Shown: positions 7,642 to 16,126, counted from the stretch's first letter. The stretch: DNA of 64,000 nucleotides from Flavobacterium succinicans LMG 10402 (GCF_000611675.1 NZ_JATV01000002.1:1-64000), one strand, 5' to 3'. Notes: generated from the sequence alone by a model not told the origin. A program made the numbers and translations.

Positions 7642-7878
7642 TTACCCTATTTGTCGTACCCCTTTTAAAAAAATCCAAGACATAAAAAGTTTTTCGCCGT
7701 CTTTGGTTTTAACAGCTTGAAATTTTGGAGCTAAAATAGTCCCCACCGCAAAGGCTGTCAATGGAATCCAAAATCCAGTTAAACTAGTGTAGTTTTCCAC
7801 TAGAAAACGAAAACCAATAAACAAAATAGCAAAACAACCCAATTGATATAAAAATGCTCTTACTTGTAATTTCGTCAT
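7642..7878 (-). CDS. Small membrane protein, 78 residues
   Basis: Two hydrophobic helices (about residues 8-27 and 32-52) followed by a short basic tail (KFQAVKTKDGEKLFMSWIF). No enzyme motif is seen. It looks like a conserved small membrane protein of flavobacteria, but I cannot name a function. It lies downstream of the rRNA methyltransferase on the same strand, 104 bases away, and ends at a GAGCTC hairpin. Confidence 0.7.
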   Translation of the reverse strand: MTKLQVRAFLYQLGCFAILFIGFRFLVENYTSLTGFWIPLTAFAVGTILAPKFQAVKTKDGEKLFMSWIFLKGVRQIG

Positions 7879-7982
7879 ATCTGTCCCCTATCCCGCGCGG
7901 CGAGAAATCCTATTAGGGGTAAATAGGTTTTTATATTTGACTATCTAATTTATAAAAATCTTTTTCAACTTTACTTGCAGGA

Positions 7983-9161
7983 CTATATTCCCTCTTCGGG
8001 GGTTAGAGGGCTATTAAACTTGGTTCTTTTGCTTCCCTCATACATTTCATATTTTACCAAACGTGCTTCTAAACTAGCATTAAACAATTTTATTTTTCTC
8101 GAAGGTTTTAATCCAACGAATTTCAAGGCTTCTAAATTCGCAGTAATAAACCAAGCATTGGTTGCTGGATAATTTTTCTTCAACGTATCCCCGATATTTT
8201 TATAAAATTCTTCCATGTGAATATCCAATCGCTCATCATACGGCGGATTGAAAACCATATGCAATTTGCCTTCAGTAGTTTTCTCGCTATCAAAAAAGTT
8301 TTCTTCAGCAACCGTTACGTATTCGTCTAAATTGGCATTTTTGATATTGTCTTTGGCTTTTTGAACCGCACTTGGCGCTTTATCATAGCCTGTTATCGTG
8401 TAATGAAACTCTTTTACTTTTTTCAGCAAACTGTCCATAATTTGGTCAAACAAATCATTATCCCAATCCTTCCATTTTTCAAAAGCAAATTCTTTTCGGT
8501 TGATATTGGCTGGAATATTACAAGCTATCATTGCGGCTTCGGCCAAAAATGTTCCTGAACCACACATCGGATCCAAAAAGTGCCCTTGTCCTTCCCAACC
8601 TGATAATAATAAAATTCCCGCTGCCAAAACTTCATTGATAGGAGCAATATTCGTCGCTGTTCTATAACCACGTTGGTGCAAGGAATTTCCAGAAGTATCT
8701 AATGCCACCGAAACTTGGTCTTTGCCAATATGAATGTTGATTCGTAAATCAGGAAAAGCTTTGTCAATGCTTGGACGTTGCCCAGTGCGTTCTCTAAACT
8801 GATCCACAATCGCGTCTTTACACTTTTGAGACACAAACTCCGAATGGTTAAAATGATCCGAATGCACCGTTGCATCAATCACAAACGTTTGATTGGCATT
8901 AAGGTATTTTGACCAATTCACACTTGCAATACCTTTATACAAAGCTGCTTCATTATTGGCTCTAAAAGAATAAATTGGTTTTAACACCTTTAATGCAGTA
9001 CGCAAAGACAAATTGGCCTTGTACATAAATCCTTTATCTCCCTTAAAACTCACCATTCGTATGCCTTGCTCAACCTCTTGAGCGCCCAATTGACGCAACT
9101 CTTTGGCCAATATTTCTTCAAAACCAAAAAAGGTTTTGGCTACCATTTTAAAATTCTCCAT
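7983..9161 (-). CDS. THUMP-domain 23S rRNA guanine-N2 methyltransferase (RlmL-like)
   Basis: A SAM-dependent methyltransferase that joins an N-terminal THUMP RNA-binding domain (about residues 45-160) to a Rossmann methylase. The methylase carries the SAM motif FLDPMCGSGTFLAEAAM and the catalytic NPPY (MVFNPPYDERL). It corresponds to the N-terminal methylase half of E. coli RlmL, which makes m2G2445. I start at the ATG at 9161 (MENFKMVAKTFFGFE), six codons inside the open frame. The last nine residues, SPLTPEEGI, come from an intergenic-type hairpin sequence (CCCTCT-N9-AGAGGG, 7990-8010), so the natural C-terminus appears extended. Confidence 0.88.
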   Translation of the reverse strand: MENFKMVAKTFFGFEEILAKELRQLGAQEVEQGIRMVSFKGDKGFMYKANLSLRTALKVLKPIYSFRANNEAALYKGIASVNWSKYLNANQTFVIDATVHSDHFNHSEFVSQKCKDAIVDQFRERTGQRPSIDKAFPDLRINIHIGKDQVSVALDTSGNSLHQRGYRTATNIAPINEVLAAGILLLSGWEGQGHFLDPMCGSGTFLAEAAMIACNIPANINRKEFAFEKWKDWDNDLFDQIMDSLLKKVKEFHYTITGYDKAPSAVQKAKDNIKNANLDEYVTVAEENFFDSEKTTEGKLHMVFNPPYDERLDIHMEEFYKNIGDTLKKNYPATNAWFITANLEALKFVGLKPSRKIKLFNASLEARLVKYEMYEGSKRTKFNSPLTPEEGI

Positions 9162-9236
9162 TGCTATGCTATATTCCAAGTATTAAATTCCAAACTCCAA
9201 ACGATTTGAAATAGTATATTTTCTGCAAAAATACAC

Positions 9237-9244
9237 TAATTTTG
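9237..9244 (+). promoter_or_regulatory. -7 box upstream of the 9274 methyltransferase
   Basis: TAATTTTG matches TAnnTTTG and lies 29 bases before the ATG at 9274. No -33 TTTG is found at the usual distance. Confidence 0.4.
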
Positions 9245-9273
9245 CCGGACTTAAATTAATTGAAAACGAATAA

Positions 9274-10038
9274 ATGTCTGAAGACCAAAAACCCGCAACA
9301 AATAACCTAGAGCTTTCTACCAAAAACTGGTTCACATCATGGTTTGATACACCTTACTATCATATTCTTTATAAAGAACGCAACTACCGTGAGGCTCAGG
9401 TTTTTATGGATAATTTGACGCAGTATCTCAACTTACCTGATAATGCAAAAGTCTTAGATTTGGCCTGTGGCAAAGGACGACACGCTATTTACTTGAGCCA
9501 ATTAGGATACAACGTTTTGGGAGCGGATTTGTCCGAAAACAGCATTGCTGAGGCGAGCAAAAACAGCAACACTCATTTGTCCTTCAAAGTGCACGATATG
9601 CGCGAACCTTTTGAAGAAAAATTTGACGCTATTTTCAATTTATTCACCAGTTTTGGCTATTTTGAAGACGAAGCCGATAATCTAAAAACTTTAATTGCTA
9701 TCAAAGAAAGCCTATCCGAAACAGGTTTTGCTGTAATTGATTTTATGAATGTGAATCAAGTGATTGAAACGCTAGTTCCTGAAGAAGTTAAAACGGTAGA
9801 CCAAATCGATTTTCACATCAAGCGATATGTAAAAGAAGGACATATTTACAAAGAAATCAGCTTTGAAGACCAAGGACAGCACTTCCATTTTACCGAAAAA
9901 GTAAGAGCTTTTAGTTTAAAAGATTTCCAAGAGCTAATGGATGAAGCTGGCATATATTTGTTGGATATTTTTGGAGATTATAAACTCAAAAAATTCCATA
10001 AAACCGATAGTGAACGTTTGATTATGATTTTCAAATAG
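9274..10038 (+). CDS. Class I SAM-dependent methyltransferase
   Basis: A 254-residue soluble methyltransferase. SAM-binding motif I is VLDLACGKGRHAIYLSQLG (residues about 60-78), followed by an acidic residue at the end of strand 2 (GADLSENSI), MREPFEEKFDAIFNLFTSFGYF and a C-terminal half of the type seen in small-molecule methylases. The substrate is unknown. It has its own likely promoter and is followed 38 bases later by a ZIP transporter, with which it may be co-transcribed. Confidence 0.85.
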   Translation: MSEDQKPATNNLELSTKNWFTSWFDTPYYHILYKERNYREAQVFMDNLTQYLNLPDNAKVLDLACGKGRHAIYLSQLGYNVLGADLSENSIAEASKNSNTHLSFKVHDMREPFEEKFDAIFNLFTSFGYFEDEADNLKTLIAIKESLSETGFAVIDFMNVNQVIETLVPEEVKTVDQIDFHIKRYVKEGHIYKEISFEDQGQHFHFTEKVRAFSLKDFQELMDEAGIYLLDIFGDYKLKKFHKTDSERLIMIFK

Positions 10039-10076
10039 TTCATTCTAAAAACTTTTAAACATTTTAAATAACAAAA

Positions 10077-10745
10077 ATGAATTACCTCTTGCCTTTAATT
10101 GCAGTAATCCTTGGCTATGTCTTGGCTTTAGTTTTCAAACCGAAAAAGAAATCCAATTTAAAACTCTTATTGGCTTTTAGCGGCTCATTTTTGCTGTCAA
10201 TTACTGTAATTCATCTTTTGCCCGAAATCTATCATCATCATAATGAGTCTATCGGCATATTTATTATGATGGGGATTTTATTTCAAATCATTTTAGAATT
10301 TTTTTCCAAGGGAGCCGAACATGGTCATGTACATGGTCATGACAAAATGAGTCAAATACCTTGGTTGTTGTTCATCAGCCTTTGCATACATGCCTTTTTA
10401 GAAGGCTTTCCAATAGGGCATCATCATGACTTAGCCATCGGAATTGCTATTCACCACCTGCCTATTGCTATTATTTTGACTACTTTTTTCGTACAAGCCC
10501 AACTCCATCCCAAAGCCATTTTTGCCTTTATGATAACCTTCGCCATGATGACACCCTTAGGCACATTGGCTTCCGACTTTATCCCTGAATTACAAGAATA
10601 CACCACCGAAATCACTGCCATCGTGGTTGGAATTTTGTTTCACATCTCCTCCACCATCATTTTCGAAAGTAGCGAGGGACACAAATTCAACGTCGCCAAA
10701 ATATCAATGATTATTCTAGGAATTGCCCTAGCTTTTTTCATTTAA
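10077..10745 (+). CDS. ZIP family divalent metal transporter
   Basis: A 222-residue inner-membrane carrier for zinc or iron uptake. About eight hydrophobic helices are visible. The cytoplasmic loop after the third is His-rich (HGHVHGHDK), and the metal path residues lie in HAFLEGFPIGH and AIGIAIHHLPIA, which match ZIP helices 4 and 5. The protein begins directly with a hydrophobic helix, as expected. It follows the methyltransferase by 38 bases; a long perfect inverted repeat follows its stop. Confidence 0.9.
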   Translation: MNYLLPLIAVILGYVLALVFKPKKKSNLKLLLAFSGSFLLSITVIHLLPEIYHHHNESIGIFIMMGILFQIILEFFSKGAEHGHVHGHDKMSQIPWLLFISLCIHAFLEGFPIGHHHDLAIGIAIHHLPIAIILTTFFVQAQLHPKAIFAFMITFAMMTPLGTLASDFIPELQEYTTEITAIVVGILFHISSTIIFESSEGHKFNVAKISMIILGIALAFFI

Positions 10746-10750
10746 AAAAT

Positions 10751-10868
10751 AATTTGGGCGTGCCCCCATAGCGCAAAGGGGCTTACTTATAACGCCGTTT
10801 ATAAAGCCCCTTTGCGCTATGGGGTCGGTCTTTCCGCGCTACTTCGGTAGCTAGCTGCAATCCCTCAC
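10751..10868. repeat. Long perfect inverted repeat plus flavobacterial intergenic repeat tail
   Basis: Arms of 21 bases at 10764-10784 and 10804-10824 are perfectly complementary (left arm begins CCCCATAGCGCAAAGG) around a 19-base loop. The stem is followed by TCGGTCTTTCCGCGCTACTT and GGTAGCTAGC, a tail I recall as widespread between genes in Flavobacterium. It fills most of the gap between the ZIP gene and murQ. It could end transcription of the ZIP gene, although no T-run follows the stem directly. Confidence 0.75.
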
Positions 10869-10925
10869 AAAAGAAAATGGTATCCAATAAATTCCTATTT
10901 TTACACGAAAAAGTTTTATTTAATT

Positions 10926-11744
10926 ATGACCTTCACTAAAACCACCGAACAATCCTCAAAATACGAACATTTAGAAAAAATGTCGGTTCAGGAATTGCTA
11001 CACAATATCAATCAAGAAGACCAAACAGTTCCTTTAGCAGTTGCAAAAGCCTTACCTCAAATCGAAACCTTGGTAAACGAAATTGTAACCAAAATGAAAC
11101 TAGGAGGACGCCTTTTTTATATTGGAGCTGGGACTTCTGGACGATTAGGTGTGGTCGACGCATCGGAATGTCCACCTACTTTTGGAGTTCCTTTTGATTT
11201 AGTTGTAGGCATCATAGCGGGTGGTGACAAAGCCATCCGAAGAGCCGTAGAAAATGCCGAAGATGACGCAGAACAAGCTTGGATAGATTTACAACAATTC
11301 AACATCAATGAAAACGATGTGGTCATAGGTATTGCTGCTTCTGGCACAACTCCATATGTAATTGGCGGTTTAAAAGCCTGCAACGAGAAACAAATCAGTA
11401 CTGGAAGTATTTCTTGCAATGCAGGAAGTCCGTTGTCACAAACCGCAAAATTCCCAATCGAAGTCATTGTCGGTCCAGAATTTGTAACAGGAAGTTCGAG
11501 AATGAAAGCAGGCACCGCTCAAAAATTAGTTCTCAATATGATTTCGACGGCTACTATGATTCAGCTAGGCAAAGTAAAAGGCAACAAAATGGTCGATATG
11601 CAATTAAGCAACGCCAAGTTGGTAGACCGTGGCGTTAAAATGATTATGGGAGAAATTCCTGTTTCTTACGAAAAAGCATCCGAATTATTGGCCAAATACG
11701 GAAGTGTCCGAAAAGCGGTAGACAACTTCAACCCTCAAAATTAA
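10926..11744 (+). CDS. murQ: N-acetylmuramic acid 6-phosphate etherase
   Basis: Cleaves the D-lactyl ether of MurNAc-6-phosphate to GlcNAc-6-phosphate in cytoplasmic peptidoglycan recycling. The SIS domain is clear: LFYIGAGTSGRLGVVDASECPPTFG, then GDKAIRRAVENAEDD, IGIAASGTTPYVIGGL and the family signature GPEFVTGSSRMKAGTAQKLVLNM. At 272 residues it is slightly shorter than the E. coli protein (298), mainly at the C-terminus. No MurNAc kinase or phosphotransferase gene lies nearby; the next gene is a small membrane protein 34 bases downstream. Confidence 0.95.
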   Translation: MTFTKTTEQSSKYEHLEKMSVQELLHNINQEDQTVPLAVAKALPQIETLVNEIVTKMKLGGRLFYIGAGTSGRLGVVDASECPPTFGVPFDLVVGIIAGGDKAIRRAVENAEDDAEQAWIDLQQFNINENDVVIGIAASGTTPYVIGGLKACNEKQISTGSISCNAGSPLSQTAKFPIEVIVGPEFVTGSSRMKAGTAQKLVLNMISTATMIQLGKVKGNKMVDMQLSNAKLVDRGVKMIMGEIPVSYEKASELLAKYGSVRKAVDNFNPQN

Positions 11745-11778
11745 ATTCTTACTTCTAACCTCTCACTTCTAACTTTAA

Positions 11779-12000
11779 ATGGCAACCAACAAAGACTTTT
11801 TATCCAAAGGAATCAAATATTTATCGGGAGCTTTGCCCCTACTCTTCCTTGGTCCGTCTATCATTTATAACGCCTTTATGAACCAACATACGAATTGGCA
11901 TTATTTGGTGCTCGGTATAGGAATTATAGCGTGTTTGGCATCGATGTACTTAATCTTCACAGGCCTTAGATGGATTATGAAAGCTTTATTCAAGGATTGA
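11779..12000 (+). CDS. Small membrane protein (DUF6095-like)
   Basis: A 73-residue protein with two hydrophobic helices (about residues 15-31 and 41-64) and charged ends. The pattern ALPLLFLGPSIIYNAF with a second helix ending in GLRWIMKALF matches a small family common beside murQ in Flavobacteriaceae that I recall as DUF6095. The function is unknown. It follows murQ by 34 bases; the spacer holds a short direct repeat (ACTTCTAAC twice). Confidence 0.75.
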   Translation: MATNKDFLSKGIKYLSGALPLLFLGPSIIYNAFMNQHTNWHYLVLGIGIIACLASMYLIFTGLRWIMKALFKD

Positions 12001-12086
12001 AGAAGTTAGAGCCTTATTAAAAAAAGGGGCTTTCTCAAAATACTGAATAATAAAGATAAATTGTATATTTACAAAAATTGTATCAT

Positions 12087-12317
12087 ATGGATATTCGTGC
12101 TGACATAAACTGGATTCATCAAGAAATCGATAAGGTAAAAGACCCTAATTTTATTGAAAAAATAAAACATCTTTTAGAAACAATCAACACTTCCAAAGAA
12201 GCTACTGCTGCTGAATACAATGCAGATATCGATGCCGCTTTAAAAAGCATCAATGATGGTGCATACTACACTCAAGAAGACGCAAAAAATCTTGCAAAAA
12301 AATGGGGAAGGAAATAA
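12087..12317 (+). CDS. Antitoxin of a ParD/ParE-type addiction module
   Basis: A 76-residue mostly helical acidic protein directly upstream of, and overlapping by 16 bases, a RelE/ParE-family toxin gene. The N-terminal part (MDIRADINWIHQEIDKVKDPN) is of the type seen in small antitoxins that pair with ParE toxins in Bacteroidota; the C-terminal half (ALKSINDGAYYTQEDAKNLAKKW) would wrap around the toxin. A TTG three codons earlier (12078) is open but the ATG is the better start. The pair is probably autoregulated. Confidence 0.75.
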   Translation: MDIRADINWIHQEIDKVKDPNFIEKIKHLLETINTSKEATAAEYNADIDAALKSINDGAYYTQEDAKNLAKKWGRK

Positions 12318-12616
12318 TTTGGTCAAAAAATGCTTTAGAACAATTAGAGGATATCCATTTTTACATTTTCTTTGAAAGTAAATCGATTCACATTGCAGAT
12401 AAAGTAATTGCAACCATTTTTGACAGTACGGAAATTTTAAAAACTCAACCCGAAATTTACAAACTCGACAGCAACAAAGTTAACAACGACGGAACCTTTA
12501 GAGTATATTACATTTATGATTACAGCATTTCATATAGAATATCCGACTCAACCATTCAAATTCTTCGGATAAGACATACTGCTAGAAAATCTAAAAAATT
12601 ACCATGGAAAACCTAA
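12302..12616 (+). CDS. RelE/ParE family toxin
   Basis: A 104-residue protein of the ParE/RelE fold: a basic N-terminal strand (KEIIWSKNALEQLEDIHFYI), two helices, and the closing strands FRVYYIYDYSISYRISDSTIQILRIRHTARK, with the C-terminal R-H-T-x-R signature common to ParE-like toxins. ParE proteins poison DNA gyrase and RelE proteins cleave mRNA; the sequence suits ParE better, but target choice cannot be proven by eye. The start overlaps the antitoxin by 16 bases and the end overlaps the pentapeptide gene by 13, so the three genes are probably one transcript. Confidence 0.8.
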   Translation: MGKEIIWSKNALEQLEDIHFYIFFESKSIHIADKVIATIFDSTEILKTQPEIYKLDSNKVNNDGTFRVYYIYDYSISYRISDSTIQILRIRHTARKSKKLPWKT

Positions 12617-13176
12617 TTAACGTTCAAAAAACCTTCGAAAAAATCATTGCTGTTGATCAAAAAATAAACCATCGCGAGTTTGAAGATTGTGTATTTAAAA
12701 ACTGTGATTTCTCCAATAGTGATTTATGCAACAACACCTTTATGGATTGCGAGTTTATAGACTGCAATTTATCTATGGTACAACTTGCAGGCAGTAGTTT
12801 AAAAACCGTTCGTTTCAAAAACTGTAAACTCTTGGGCATTCAATTTCAAGGATGTGACGATTTTTTATTCGATGTGGGTTTTCAAGATAGCGTATTGGAT
12901 TACGCGTCTTTTGCCAATAAAAAAATGCCGAAAACCCAATTTTCAGGGTGTTCGCTCAAAGAAGTAACTTTCATTGGGACACAACTGAACAATAGTGTGT
13001 TTGATAATTGCAATCTTGACCGTGCGATTTTTAATGATACTCAATTGGCAGGAGCCGATTTTAGAACCGCCTACAATTACAGCATCGACCCCGAATTCAA
13101 TCCGATGAAAAAAGCTAAATTTACTACACAAGGAATCGTGGGCCTTTTGGATAAATACGATATTAAAATTGAATAA
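12604..13176 (+). CDS. Pentapeptide-repeat protein (Qnr-like length)
   Basis: A 190-residue right-handed quadrilateral beta-helix made of A/C-(D/N/S)-(L/F)-x-x repeats, for example FEDCVFKNCDFSNSDL and NNSVFDNCNLDRAIF. Two repeat blocks are separated by a less regular stretch (about residues 75-95), as in Qnr proteins. Some family members (Qnr, MfpA) mimic DNA and bind gyrase; others have unrelated roles. The start lies inside the last codons of the ParE-type toxin gene, an arrangement that makes a gyrase-related role worth testing. Confidence 0.85.
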   Translation: MENLINVQKTFEKIIAVDQKINHREFEDCVFKNCDFSNSDLCNNTFMDCEFIDCNLSMVQLAGSSLKTVRFKNCKLLGIQFQGCDDFLFDVGFQDSVLDYASFANKKMPKTQFSGCSLKEVTFIGTQLNNSVFDNCNLDRAIFNDTQLAGADFRTAYNYSIDPEFNPMKKAKFTTQGIVGLLDKYDIKIE

Positions 13177-13190
13177 AAATTGAACTACAC

Positions 13191-13559
13191 ATGAAAAAAA
13201 TACTTTACCTCTCACCTCTTTTACTTTTGTTTTCCTGTTATAATGTAGAACGAAAATGCTCCGATTTTAAAACTGGGAAATTCAAGTTTGAATACGAAGT
13301 AAATGGCATAAAAAAAACCACCTATTTTGAACGCAAAGACAGCATAGAAATTGAGACTTTTGAAGGTAAAACCGATACAGCCACTATTCGATGGGTCAAC
13401 GATTGCGAGTATATTTTACAAAAAAAGCAGCCTAAAAACATGGCAGAAGAAAAAGCCATTCAAATGAAAATTTTAACCACAACTGCTAATTCCTACACTT
13501 TCGAATTCGGAATGGTAGGTTCCGATGCGAAACAAACAGGAACCGTTACGAAACTTTAA
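13191..13559 (+). CDS. Small lipoprotein, 122 residues
   Basis: A predicted lipoprotein (lipobox LLLFSC, Cys16 region) followed by a short beta-rich domain (FKTGKFKFEYEVNGIKKTTYFER, then FEGKTDTATIRWVNDCEYIL). I recognise it as a conserved flavobacterial lipoprotein without a known activity. There is no topoisomerase domain or catalytic motif in it, so any topoisomerase label transferred to such a protein would be wrong. It lies 14 bases after the pentapeptide gene and 33 before terC. Confidence 0.75.
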   Translation: MKKILYLSPLLLLFSCYNVERKCSDFKTGKFKFEYEVNGIKKTTYFERKDSIEIETFEGKTDTATIRWVNDCEYILQKKQPKNMAEEKAIQMKILTTTANSYTFEFGMVGSDAKQTGTVTKL

Positions 13560-13592
13560 TTTAATTCAAAAAAAAACTAAATTTTAACCAAC

Positions 13593-14360
13593 ATGGAAGT
13601 ATTTCTAAATCCTGATGCCTGGATTGCCTTATTGACCCTAACATTTCTAGAAATTGTTTTAGGTATAGATAACATTATCTTTATTTCGATTGCGACCAGC
13701 AAATTGGCCCCAGAAAAACGCAAAAAAGCCACCAAAATTGGAATGTTTTTGGCCATGTTTATGCGAATCGCTTTGTTGTTTGGAATCAATTTGTTGATTC
13801 AGATGAAAAAGCCTTGGCTCACTATCGATTGGGGATGGTTTCAAGCAGGAATTACTGGACAAAGTATCATATTATTATTAGGAGGCCTATTCTTAATTTA
13901 TAAAAGCACCAACGAAATCCGTGAAAAAGTAGATGAAAGAGGACATGAAGAACAAGAACTCGGCAAAGCAGCTACCAAATCTTTCCAAAGTGTCATTCTA
14001 CAAATTATTATGATTGATTTGGTTTTTTCTTTCGACAGTATTCTTACCGCAGTTGGGATGACCAATGGCGTTCCTGGTGCAATTTACATTATGATAACAG
14101 CTGTAATTGTTTCGGTTTTCATCATGATGCAATTTGCTGTTCCGGTAGGTAATTTTGTAAACAAACATCCCTCTATTCAAATCTTGGGATTATCCTTTTT
14201 GATTTTGATTGGCTTTATGCTATTGACAGAAAGTGCTCATTTATCCAATGCCTTAATCTTCGGAAGTCACGTGACGCCAGTACCTAAAGGCTATTTGTAC
14301 TTTGCTATTTCATTTTCTCTATTCGTCGAAATATTGAATATGAAAACCAAAAAGAAATAA
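13593..14360 (+). CDS. TerC family integral membrane protein
   Basis: A 255-residue membrane protein of the TerC/Alx family, associated with tellurite resistance in some bacteria and more generally with manganese or metal handling during secretion. The two conserved acidic helices are present: FLEIVLGIDNIIFISI near residue 18 and IIMIDLVFSFDSILTAVGM near residue 138. About seven helices are seen. A strong terminator follows the stop, and the convergent fhs gene ends just beyond it. Confidence 0.92.
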   Translation: MEVFLNPDAWIALLTLTFLEIVLGIDNIIFISIATSKLAPEKRKKATKIGMFLAMFMRIALLFGINLLIQMKKPWLTIDWGWFQAGITGQSIILLLGGLFLIYKSTNEIREKVDERGHEEQELGKAATKSFQSVILQIIMIDLVFSFDSILTAVGMTNGVPGAIYIMITAVIVSVFIMMQFAVPVGNFVNKHPSIQILGLSFLILIGFMLLTESAHLSNALIFGSHVTPVPKGYLYFAISFSLFVEILNMKTKKK

Positions 14361-14365
14361 TAAAA

Positions 14366-14402
14366 AGAGAGGCTGTATGACAAAATACAGCCTCTCTTTT
14401 TT
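14366..14402 (+). terminator. Terminator between terC and fhs
   Basis: AGAGAGGCTGTAT and ATACAGCCTCTCT form a perfect 13-base stem with a six-base loop, followed by TTTTTT. A-rich sequence on the other side lets it serve the convergent fhs transcript as well. Confidence 0.9.
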
Positions 14403-14415
14403 AGTTCTATAAAAT

Positions 14416-16089
14416 TTATGACAAGCCAGAAATCACTCCGGCATCATCAATATCAATTCGGGTAGCGTTGGGCAATTTTGGTAAGCCTGGCATGCGCATT
14501 ACATCGCCTAGCAATGGAATTACAAAACCAGCACCACTGGCAAATTCAAATTCCCGCACGGTTACTGTAAAACCCGTGGGGCTTCCTATCATTTTTTCAT
14601 CATCAGAAAAACTAGCGGGCGTTTTGACCATACAAATTGAAAAATGACCAAAACCTAATTCTTTAATTGTCTGCAATTGTTTTTTGGCTTTTGTCGAATA
14701 ATCTACCTCAGCAGCACCATAGATCTCAGTTGCAATCGTTTCAATTTTGGATTCAATAGCATCAGATACTTGATATAAAGCTTTATAATTTGCCGAATTG
14801 CCATCTATTTCAGCCAATACAGTTTCAGCCAATGCAGCTGCACCTTTGCCTCCATCTGTAAAAGCAGTACTCACAGCTGCCTTAACTCCTTTTTTAGCAC
14901 ATAATGCCATTAACACTTCGTATTCTTCTTGTGTATCAGTAGGAAAAGCATTGATACAAACCACAGGTTGTATGCCAAACTTTTGAATATTATCAATATG
15001 TCTTTCTAAATTACAAAAGCCTTTTTTTATGGCCTCAACATTGGGTGCTTTACATTCTTCTGCTGTCAAACCTGCGTGATGCTTTATGGCTTTTAAGGTA
15101 GCTACCAAAACCACTGCATCCGGTCGCAACCCAGATTGTTCACATTTGATATGAAAAAATTTTTCAGCACCTAAATCGGCTCCAAAACCTGCCTCGGTAA
15201 CCACATATTCCCCCAAAGATAATCCCATTTTGGTAGCAATCACCGAATTGGTTCCTTGTGCAATACTCGCAAAAGGTCCTCCGTGGATGATGGCTGGATT
15301 TCCTTCGATAGTTTGCACCAAATTAGGTTTAATAGCATCTTTCAACAAAGCAGCCATTGCCCCTACCACTTTCAAATCACTGGCAAAAACAGGAGTACCT
15401 TCTACCGTTTTTCCCACATAAATATTCCCTAAACGTTTTTTGAGGTCAGCTATATCTTTGGACAAACATAAAATAGCCATAATTTCAGAGGCAGGAGTAA
15501 TATTGAAATTTTCCTCACGCATCACGCCATTTCCTTTGGCACCAACACCAACTATGATTTGTCGCAACACACGATCATTCATATCCATAACACGTTTCCA
15601 AACAATAGATTTAGGATCTAAATCTAATTCCGGTGATGGATTATGTAAATGATTATCAATGATGGCAGAAAGCAAATTATTGGCCTTTTCAATGGCTGAA
15701 AAGTCACCAGTAAAATGAAGATTAATATCTTCCATAGGCAAAACTTGAGCATAACCTCCTCCAGCAGCTCCTCCCTTTAAACCAAAAACAGGTCCCAAAG
15801 AAGGTTCACGTAAAACTGCGATTGCTTTTTTGCCAAGGCTACTTAACCCATCTGTTAATCCCACTGTCATGGTGGTTTTGCCTTCACCATATTTAGTTGG
15901 CGACATAGCCGAAACTAAAATTAATTTTCCTTTAGGTTGCTCTTTTTGCAAGTGTAATGGTAATTTGGCTTTGTATTTACCGTACAACTCCAAATCGTCT
16001 TCGTTTATTTGTAGTTTTTGCGCAATGTCTTTTATTAAAGAAATCTTGCTTTTTTGAGCAATTTCTATATCTGAAGGAAATAATTTCAT
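14416..16089 (-). CDS. fhs: Formate--tetrahydrofolate ligase
   Basis: Makes 10-formyl-THF from formate, THF and ATP in one-carbon metabolism. The 557-residue length is standard. Motifs seen are the ATP-binding SAMSPTKYGEGKTTMTVGL near residue 60, LREPSLGPVFGLKGGAAGGGYAQV, GDFSAIEKANNLL, VTEAGFGADLGAEKFFHIKC and the C-terminal GFTVTVREFEFASGAGFVIP with MPGLP. It is a single-gene unit: a -7 box lies upstream and the terminator shared with terC downstream. Confidence 0.97.
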   Translation of the reverse strand: MKLFPSDIEIAQKSKISLIKDIAQKLQINEDDLELYGKYKAKLPLHLQKEQPKGKLILVSAMSPTKYGEGKTTMTVGLTDGLSSLGKKAIAVLREPSLGPVFGLKGGAAGGGYAQVLPMEDINLHFTGDFSAIEKANNLLSAIIDNHLHNPSPELDLDPKSIVWKRVMDMNDRVLRQIIVGVGAKGNGVMREENFNITPASEIMAILCLSKDIADLKKRLGNIYVGKTVEGTPVFASDLKVVGAMAALLKDAIKPNLVQTIEGNPAIIHGGPFASIAQGTNSVIATKMGLSLGEYVVTEAGFGADLGAEKFFHIKCEQSGLRPDAVVLVATLKAIKHHAGLTAEECKAPNVEAIKKGFCNLERHIDNIQKFGIQPVVCINAFPTDTQEEYEVLMALCAKKGVKAAVSTAFTDGGKGAAALAETVLAEIDGNSANYKALYQVSDAIESKIETIATEIYGAAEVDYSTKAKKQLQTIKELGFGHFSICMVKTPASFSDDEKMIGSPTGFTVTVREFEFASGAGFVIPLLGDVMRMPGLPKLPNATRIDIDDAGVISGLS

Positions 16090-16118
16090 ACTAATTGAAT
16101 TAGTTTTTGTTTATTCTG

Positions 16119-16126
16119 CAAAAATA
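16119..16126 (-). promoter_or_regulatory. -7 box for fhs
   Basis: On the minus strand TATTTTTG fits TAnnTTTG, 30 bases before the fhs start codon. Confidence 0.4.

Noticed and set aside
10751..10868. CRISPR or tandem-repeat array
   Set aside because: Only one inverted repeat is present and there are no regularly spaced direct repeats; no CRISPR array was found anywhere in the window.
11117..11515. Minus-strand frame of 132 codons inside murQ
   Set aside because: It is an antisense shadow of the conserved SIS domain and has no start context or family.
13191..13559. Topoisomerase-related function for the small lipoprotein
   Set aside because: The 122-residue protein has a lipobox and a small beta domain only; nothing in it resembles a topoisomerase.
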